In this document: positions 35,941 to 64,000 of the stretch, piece by piece
Numbering within the stretch: position 1 is the first letter of the stretch
How the letters are laid out: the number at the start of each line of letters is the position of its first letter
From: Hirundichthys speculiger
Taxonomy: Eukaryota > Chordata > Actinopteri > Beloniformes > Exocoetidae
NCBI GenBank assembly: GCA_018398805.1
Contig: JAGFBZ010002260.1
Location: 992,001 to 1,056,000, forward strand
Length of the DNA stretch: 64,000 nt
Direction: 5' to 3'
Position numbers and translations under genes: made by a program
The notes under the pieces: generated by a model
The model's input: only the letters and a program-made list of their open reading frames with translations
Database searches by the model: none
What the model was told of the DNA's origin: nothing

Positions 35941-38900
35941 CAACATTCGACTGTTAATTTATTTCTTTTTTTGATGGTAGGACCTGTAGCTGTTGATGTA
36001 AATAATCTGTCCTTCATGGAGTTCCTCAGTGCCAATAAACCCCATCTCACCCCTCTGTTTATTTGGTCCAAATAATAAGATAATGATAATACTGACACTG
36101 TCTGACTCCTAAGATTAGGAAAGCATACTCCAGGGGTAAATAGCAACAAACCCCAACAACAGTCTATTTTAAAATGGCTTTTGAATCCCTGCTAAAGTTG
36201 ATATCATAGCCTCATTTTTCCACAAGAGCAGTTGCTTTTAATCCCATGTGTGAGAGAAATGACAGATCCAGAGAGGGAGAGGGTACAAAAAGTCTTTTGA
36301 CCACAGCAGAGTCAGGACAAGTGCTCTGAAAATACAGACATGACCTTAAATATCAATCACTGAAGTGTAATAATGACATAATTTCACAGACTGTAATCAA
36401 GTTGGAGTGAACTAAGACCCATCTACTTGTGAATTGGGGGTTATATTAAAACTTCAAACAAAGAAGTGATCCTCTATATGGCTCGTGGGGCATTTTGCTT
36501 CTGTGGTTTTGCATACAGATAAATCTTATTTTCTGTTTCCTGCTTTCTTCTGTGGTACTTGTACTCTGGGTATTTCCTGTGATAAAATAGAAAAACACTG
36601 TTATGCTATCAGTCGATCCGACATGAAATCCTCACACTCGTGCAGCAAAATCTCTGTGAAATCCTAAGAAATATACCTTGTTCATACACAAACACTGCAT
36701 ACTCTCTCACAGCTGCCAAAATTGCAATATCTTTTGTCCCTCTTGCATCATACAGACCATATCGCACAGCCTTCCCTTTTATCAAGTTAAGGCTTGCAGC
36801 GAAGAGATCTTTATGACTAAGAGTGTGAGGGAACAGTAGTAAAACAGCCATAGCTATAAGTGTAGCTGCCAGCAGAAATTAAGAGGTGACAGAGGCACAG
36901 TTGGTCTGGTCATGTTCCACTTCAGTTTACAGGAGGAAAAAAAAACTATTATACACATCATCTCTGCTAATGCTGCTATTGACATGAAAAAAAAAATATG
37001 TGCTTTGTGAATCATTTTTAAACCTTTCAACAGCCCATTATACACAACATTCTCAAGGTGAGACTATTGTTCCTGGGATGCTTTTCTTTTGTGACAAGTT
37101 TCAGGAAACTTCAATTCAATATAGTGTTAAGCATTTGTCTAAAAGAGCCGAAAGGCAGACAGACAATCTAAGAAACAAAAGCAAACTAGGAGAGAAAAAA
37201 AGTTTGTTGTGAGATGCTGACAGTTTTGGGCTATTTTCATAGCTCAAATTAACCAGAGAGCCCCATTTGATCCAATCTAGTACAGAGTAGTCAGTTGACA
37301 AATGTATCCTCCTTTTTGTCTTTAACCTAATAGAATAATATAGCTGTACTATATAGCAGAAAGACATGAAGAAGAGCCGTATAAACTAAAATGCTTTGCA
37401 GCTTGGCCACTCGTGCCCTCCCAGCTAAACCCCCACAAATAAAACCAAAAAGACCAAAAATACTTTAAACACTAACATTTTGATCTGTAATAGTTTAGTA
37501 GTTCAATAGTTTAATTCCTGTATAATGTAGTTGTTTTTTGAATAATAGCTGGAAAACAAGTGCATGAAGTGAAAATAAACATTAAAGACTCTGTTTGCCT
37601 TTCAAAGGCACATGTGCCTTTTTTTTGGGGGGGGGGGGCGTTGTTTGAGAATCTTGCTTCTCGTAAAGGGTGGGTGAAGGTTTAAAACCTAAAGGTCAAA
37701 AACAGCAGCAAGGTTTTGTGCAAAGCTTGACGTTTTGGGTGGTTTTTTTTTTCCTTCCTGGAGCTAATGTTTTTTTTTTGTTTTTGTTTTTTTTTGTTTG
37801 CTGTTGTTTTTTTTAATCTTGTTTTTATTCAAATTACTGCATAAAAAACAGTCTCATATTTTGTTTTGTGGTCATAAACAGATTATTCACCAGATTGAAT
37901 AGGCAGGAAAATATTACCACTTACAGTGTGTCCTTCTTATAATGTTGTTTAACTTGCTCCAAACTCCAATGATAGCATATTTTTGTCCCTGTTAGTGAAC
38001 CCCTCAGTTTTTCATACTGTGTGTTATTTTTACTTGATTTTACTTTACTTTACTTATCTGTGATTTGCCTGCCAAAAGTCAGCCTCCACTGAACCCTGTG
38101 TTCAGTGCCAGCCTACATTGCCACCCTTTTTCTAAACTGTGAACACAAATGCATCAGTTACTCCTGAAAGGACTAAAACATTTTCCAAATGAATGCAAAA
38201 TATAAAATGTCTTTTAATGACCACACAGTAAACTGGCCATGTGAAAGCCAGCTTTCTTTGTTCTCAGTGGCTTCCCAGACTGGAGAAGAAGTATCTCTGG
38301 AGACTCAAACATTTCCCATCATGTCAGCTGACTGTCAGAGTTCACTGGTTTACAGCAGCTGCAAAGACCGATGATATTTAAATGCTCAATCTGAGCAGCA
38401 TATGAAGTTTTTACACATTTCCAGCTTCACAGGAGGAGCTAACATGATAACTGAGAACCATTTAGATGTTTGTTTTGGGGTTATTTTTATGGTTAAAGAA
38501 ATTGTTTTGTTGTTTTTTTTGCTTCAGAGAGATTAATTTTCCTCACAACTTTGCAGTTGTTCTTGTCGTTTGTCCGTCTTCACCTCTGGACTGAATCTCA
38601 AATCCTCTTTCCTGGTTTGATATTTTTGTGTATCATAGTGTCAATTTAATAGTTAACTGCATTATGTGTGTGTGCAAAGGAGGTTCGGGTGTACAGTTAA
38701 ATAGTTTGTTCAGGAGTTCAGTATTTCAGATGGGATGGCTGACCACAGAAATATACACTTCGCAGATTTTCCTCTGACTTCAAGATCAGTGAATGTATTT
38801 TTAAAATCCAATCAAATAATTTTAAATAAGGAGCAGGACTGAGCACTCTTTAGCATGTAAAATATAGCAATTTGGTCTTGTGACACTTTTTTGAGTGATC

Positions 38901-40700
38901 TTTCTTGTTACATAATCTATTTTGCCCCTCTGTCTGTATACACACCACAGCTGCTATTTTACCACTAACAACCCTCCGTGGTAACATTCCTAAGTGCTTG
39001 TTCACATTTTAATTCACTCAAAAGGGCTCTCATGTTTGTAGTATTGAGAATTGAAACGGTGAGTATCAGCATGTTTAATGGTGTGGAATATCATAAGACG
39101 TAAATGATTGCTCCATGCTAACACTGTACATCCATCTGAACTCAGATCCCCTTCAGGAAGTGTGTCAGCCCTGTCAGCAGCAGCGGGGAGGGGGGGGGAC
39201 TGAAGATTTACAGCTATAACTGTCTTTTATGGAGAAATACTTGACCACAAGGTTATTTTCAGTAGTCCTGGATTTCCATCCGGTGAGTAAAACATAGGCA
39301 CTGCTGTTTTATTCTTTTTTTAAAAAAAATCAGATTCCTTGTCATTGATATGAGATGGCACATAAGATGAAAACATCTTGCACATCTGTAAACATCTAGT
39401 GGAGCATATCAGGGAATCAGAGCAGAGGTTCTGCACCGTCAATCTCAGTTCAAATATTAGTTGAGAAAATGAAGGTTAGGTATTTCACAATAAACACACA
39501 TTCCATGTAACCTTGATATTAGAATAAATAGGGAGGGCTGTGTCAGGAAGAGCAGCTGACGTAAAAATCAATATCAAATCAATATGTGATGAGCTGCTGC
39601 AGCAAAACCCGTTTAGACAAAAAAGAGAGAGCAAAGGTTGAGACGACGGGGGGAAAAAGGCGACCTTGACTCGTCATTTGCATTTTCTGTTTCATACACT
39701 TTGGAAGGTTTTGTAAAACCATACATTAGACATTACCAAAAGCACTGGTGTGTCTGGGATTTTTCTAAATAAGGGGCCATCACAGGGATGTATTTCTCAC
39801 AGAGGGGCAAGTAATCATCAGACATCCTTGTACACTGTCCCTTGAGACAGTAAAACTCAAAATTCAACGTCACATTTTACTGTGCGTGGACAAAATACAG
39901 TCGCATGCAGCACATGAGCAGCTCCTGACAGGGAGATGCAGATGTTCACACCTGAACAGGAACAAAATTAATGTTTGTCAGATCTGAGCTGGGGGACGGC
40001 AGTCAATGAATGTTTTTTCACACATTTATCACGGCCCTATGAAAGATTTTATTATTTAATGAGTAATGAAAAATAAAGCACAAAGGTTTAATAATCCAAT
40101 TATCTTTTTTTTTTTTCTTATAACTACTATACTGTCATTAGGTGATAGACTAGTAATCAACTATTTCTCCTCAAATACCATAGTTAGCCTGATTAAAAGT
40201 ATCCTGAACTGTAAAAGCATCACCAGCGGTGACAACAGTAATGTTTCTGCAGATGTAATTTTACTTAATTTTGTTTAATTGTGATACTGCAGTTTGAGCA
40301 GCGACCCACCAACAATCAGGAGAGACCCCTGCTGAAGGCAGCAGTGGTCTGGGCTGCACTCTGCTGACCTCTAGTGTTCAAGAGGAGAAACGTACAGTTA
40401 AAACCTGACAAATGCAGCACATCTGTTTTGTTCTGTTTACCGTTTATTGTTGTGCACCGCACATTTTCATTATGTACATCCTGTAACCGTAAACAGAACT
40501 GGAAAAGAAACACTTGAGCAGGAATTTTTACACAATTTAGTAATACTTTTAAGAGCAGACGGGCAAACACGACATACAGTACTCAAACCTGATCCATACA
40601 CACCACAGCTTCAAACAGCACACATCCACCTACTACAACAGAGAGGTTAGCTTTTTTCTGACAAGCCGTAAGATTGCAGATTCAGTCAGCGAGGGAGCTC
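35941..40700. other. Intergenic DNA without recognised genes (4.8 kb)
   Basis: Repeat-poor and AT-rich, with T- and G-runs at 37620-37820. No exon, RNA gene or transposon was recognised. In tetrapods leprot occupies this interval; none of its transmembrane exons were seen. Confidence 0.5.
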
Positions 40701-40702
40701 AT

Positions 40703-40730
40703 GGGGGGGGGGGGGGGGGGGGGGGGGGGG
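40703..40730. repeat. Poly-G run of 28
   Basis: Uninterrupted G28 on the plus strand, able to form G-quadruplexes. Its true length is likely uncertain in any assembly. Confidence 0.9.
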
Positions 40731-43367
40731 TGTTTCACATGTAGGTCCTCAGTGTTAACAGAGTAGATGGAGGACACAAGTCTCATGTCTCACTGATCAC
40801 CAATAAAAGCAGTAGTTCAGTATTTTCCGCCTGAAACTCAGGTGTCTTTAGAAGGAGCGGAGGCGCATATTTTCCCGTTTTGTGGTCCATTCTGGAAGGA
40901 ATAACATTTCCAAACAGTCACTAAAGCATCCTGAATGCAGACAAGCAAACTGGAAACCCAACCAAGGGCCTAACTGATAAAGAGCATGGCAACAATAATA
41001 CATTTGTAAAGGATTTTAAACTGTTTACGAACTTGTAAAGGCAGTCATTCCCAATTTATTATGCAGTAAATGGGTTTTCTAATTTATTGAACGGATGATG
41101 AAAAAAAAAGTGTTGAAGATTTTCAAGGACTGCATCACTGTCCTGTGAACATCCCAAAATCCCCTTAAAGCAACAGCAGCAGTTAGGTCCAAAGGAATAT
41201 AGACAATGACAGAGTTTTCATGAATTTGCCTCTGTGCTTCACTACAATGGATTTGAAATAAAACAGTAAAGATGTGACAAACTGTAGACTTTCATCTTTA
41301 GTTTAAGAGAGCTCACAGATATATTGGATTTACCTTTTAGGGATTACAACCATTTTAAGAAATGTACCGCCATTTTCAGGGTCTCAGAAGTATTTGATGA
41401 TTTAAATGACTAGTTGTGGTCCCCTCCCTCGTTGCTTCATAACAAATAAAGCAGATAAAAGGTCTGGAACTGATATTGAGTTGGCATTTGGAGCTGTTTG
41501 ACTGGAGCTACTGATATAAAGTACAAGGATATCTCATTAGGCTTAAAAAAAAAAAAAAGTGCAGATGGATGACGACCACAAACATACCGCAAAAGTAACA
41601 ACACTTGCAACCAAAGCAGTAAAAGTTATGCTTAAACTTCAATCACATCCTTATCATTTTATTTTAAACTCACTGAGTTGATGTCTAGATGCTAAAATCA
41701 TAAAAAAGTCTGTCATTGTTCAAATTCATTTTGTTCTGTGCTCCCATTTTTTTTGTTGTTGCATATACATGTCATTTAGTCATGGAGCACTTCCAATGAG
41801 TGGTCCATGACTTTTTTTTTTTTTTAACACATGGATACAGTCTGTAAATTTCCCAAAAACATGGGCCCAGAGATACTGAGGAGCAATCATAGAAGGTATT
41901 AATGGATGTAAGACGAGAGAGAGAGTTAAGTTCACATCTGTTCAAACTGCAGTCGGCAGCACCTGAAGTCATGAATGAAACGCTGCCTGATGCCCAAAAG
42001 CAACATGTGTCTGATTATAAATAAAAGTGTCAGTGCAGTGACAGAAATGTCTTCCACAAGTAAACAGAGTTAATCAAGTTTAAATGAAAACAAAATACAG
42101 CAACATTACTTTTTTTTTTTTCTGATAAAACTGAAAAAACAGTAGATATGTGTGGGATCACAATAAAATCCGCAAGTGTGAGCTGACTTTAAAAGTCTTA
42201 CAAATGATTTATGTTTTGCTTATCTGTGTGTCTCCTTGTATCCTTGGGGATATAAAGAGATATGTATCATTAGCAGATAAAACATGAAGATCAAAATTAG
42301 TAAAAAAAAAAAATCTATATGTATATAAATGTAAAAAAAAAAAAGAAAAAAAGACTCCTTCATAGCTGCACCCAACAGTGTTTGTGCTTTCAGAAAACTC
42401 ACTTTGCAAAATAACGCTAAGTGAGGATCATGAAGCTCCACAGGTCTGCGTGTAGAGAAATGTCCATGTGCTCATCCTAAAAATATACAATCCCCAATTC
42501 CTGGCAAACGCAGAAACACACGATGCTTCATTACAGTACATGAGACACGCTGAGGATTAATGACTGTCACACAGAAAATCATTCTATCATCCTCTTATTT
42601 GAAGTCAGATAATTTATCTTCAGATTAATGGAAATGAAAACCAACCTGTAATCAGTTGGTGCAAATATAAGATATACTTGCTCTCTTTACTTTTCACACC
42701 GACACCAGCCAACGGCATATTTCAGATGAAATACAAGCTTTGCTTCTTTCGAGCTCCAGTAACTTGTTTCTGCTCATTTTCATTGTTTGGAAATTTCTGT
42801 CGTATGAAAAACTGGATTTGATATTACATAACCGATCAAGGATCCCATTTTCACACACAGTAAAAAGCTAAATCTACATCCGTAACGGTCTGATCGCTGC
42901 TAAATTCTCATTGTGCCATAAACATCTGCAGCTCTGAACCTCGTTTGTGGAGCAGACTGAGAAAGACTTGATCAGTCCACTGATGTGGGTTTTTTTTTCC
43001 CTCTTATCTTGTGAGACCCTTGTCTGCTGATCTCTTTTGATCCGTTTCCCAGAAGTCTCGGTGGCTTTGACTGGCAGGTTGATTTGGAGCAAAGGGCTGA
43101 AGAGGGACGGTGTTGCACCACACACATACAGAGGAGACTTCTGGAGTCGTTTGTTCAGTTACATCAAGTTACAGAAATGATGTTCGGTGTTCTAGGAGAG
43201 AGGAGAAGCATGAACCGAAGCGCGGGTCTAAAGGCAGATGCCTTTGAAGGGCATGGGTGTAATCGGCTGACCAGAGGTGATGACACTTTTTGAGTTAGGT
43301 GACAGAATCAGCAGGGACTTTGTTGAGTCATTCACTTCCTTTTTTTTTGTTTTTTGTTTTTTTTCTT
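40731..43367. other. Sequence downstream of dnajc6 stop (3'UTR and intergenic)
   Basis: The part nearest 43367 should include the dnajc6 3'UTR on the minus strand. Its end cannot be fixed. No other feature was recognised. Confidence 0.45.
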
Positions 43368-63259
<19,892 letters not shown>

Positions 63260-64000
63260 CTGAAAAGAGAGAGCTGCTGCGGTTTGGAGGATTTTTTTTA
63301 CATACGTATGTGAATTAAATACACCAACAGGCTGCTCTGAAATACTTGGACGATGTTCTTTAGCACCACGGAGCGCAGGTGTGGGAAAGACACAAACTGA
63401 AAAGTGGAACATGAGTAGATTCAAACAACATTAGCAGAGGTGCCGTGATGTAAACCCTCCAGGTGACTGTGTCCTCTAAAGGACGTAACGCAGCTTCACA
63501 CTCGTGATTATGTAACGCTGCGAGTAAATCACCTTTGAGAGAGGAGGTTAGCTAAAGGTGCAGATGTCTGCTGATGTGCATGTGTTTAAGCTGCATGTGG
63601 GAATCTGGTGTGACTATGACGCAGGTCGCACACAAATTTTTACTACTGCAAGGAACTTTCCAGTTAAAACAGCTCCAGGACTATTAGATGGTGACGAGCG
63701 CAAACCTTCATTAGAGGCCAAAAAGATGTGAACTGAAGCCGTTTTGAGTGAACAGAATTGTCGTTTGTGGAAAAATAGCAATTAATGTTCACAACTGGGG
63801 GGGTAACGGAGCTACATCAAAATAAATAGCTATTTTAAGACCTGACAAGACTCAAAAATATTGTTCCACTTATGTGAGTGGATAGAGTCCCTACAGACAA
63901 ACTAAGGTAAATTTAACTATGTACCAAAAATCTATAAAAAGGACTGTTTGTACAAGTGTCTGTGTGGTTGCTGCCATCGTGTCATAAGTCCATAAAAGTC
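63260..64000. other. dnajc6 intron, truncated by window edge
   Basis: The preceding exon (encoding the stretch before VMTYP) was not found before position 64000. Confidence 0.55.

Overview
This is vertebrate nuclear DNA, almost certainly from a ray-finned fish of the spiny-rayed (percomorph) type. The evidence is two recognisable split vertebrate genes, many short GT-AG introns, and a dense mix of teleost-style repeats (tRNA-like SINE with a GGAT tail, L2/CR1-like LINE pieces, Tc1, pogo-like, hAT and palindromic MITE elements, CA/TA microsatellites). The species cannot be named from the sequence alone. No bacterial-type operon, CRISPR array or phage is present.

Layout. Both main genes are on the minus strand and read right to left. 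(1) About 324-14900: the 5' part of the leptin receptor gene (lepr). A first exon that is almost all untranslated lies at about 14713-14900, followed by eight coding exons (10217-10269, 7861-8045, 6905-7070, 6355-6531, 2472-2621, 2248-2389, 542-699, 324-423). These encode the signal peptide, the N-terminal cytokine-receptor region with a WSEWS box, and the Ig-like domain. The gene continues past the left edge. (2) 15000-43300: a roughly 28 kb spacer with no convincing host gene, filled with transposon remains. (3) 43368-63259: fifteen exons of dnajc6 (auxilin), from the PTEN-like region through the PTEN-type C2 domain and the disordered clathrin/AP-2-binding region to the C-terminal J domain and stop codon. 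The 5' end lies past the right edge. The order dnajc6 then lepr in one orientation matches the known tetrapod neighbourhood (DNAJC6-LEPROT-LEPR), but I see no leprot exons between them.

How the genes work: the leptin receptor is a class I cytokine receptor at the cell surface. Auxilin recruits Hsc70 to strip clathrin from endocytic vesicles. They are neighbours by conserved synteny, not a pathway.

Most noteworthy: (a) all fifteen dnajc6 exons keep a perfect phase chain, whereas the lepr exons need about four single-base corrections, all at short homopolymers, to stay in frame, so lepr is either decaying or carries consensus errors; (b) a three-exon plus-strand gene model with a TATA-like box inside the last dnajc6 intron could encode a 40-residue secreted peptide that I do not recognise; (c) a large palindromic element sits directly upstream of the lepr first exon; (d) several dated nested insertions have intact target-site duplications (hAT with 8-bp TSD, SINE with 10-bp TSD, a 253-bp solo-LTR-like element with 5-bp TSD inside a pogo remnant); (e) dnajc6 uses an apparent GC donor before the J-domain exon.
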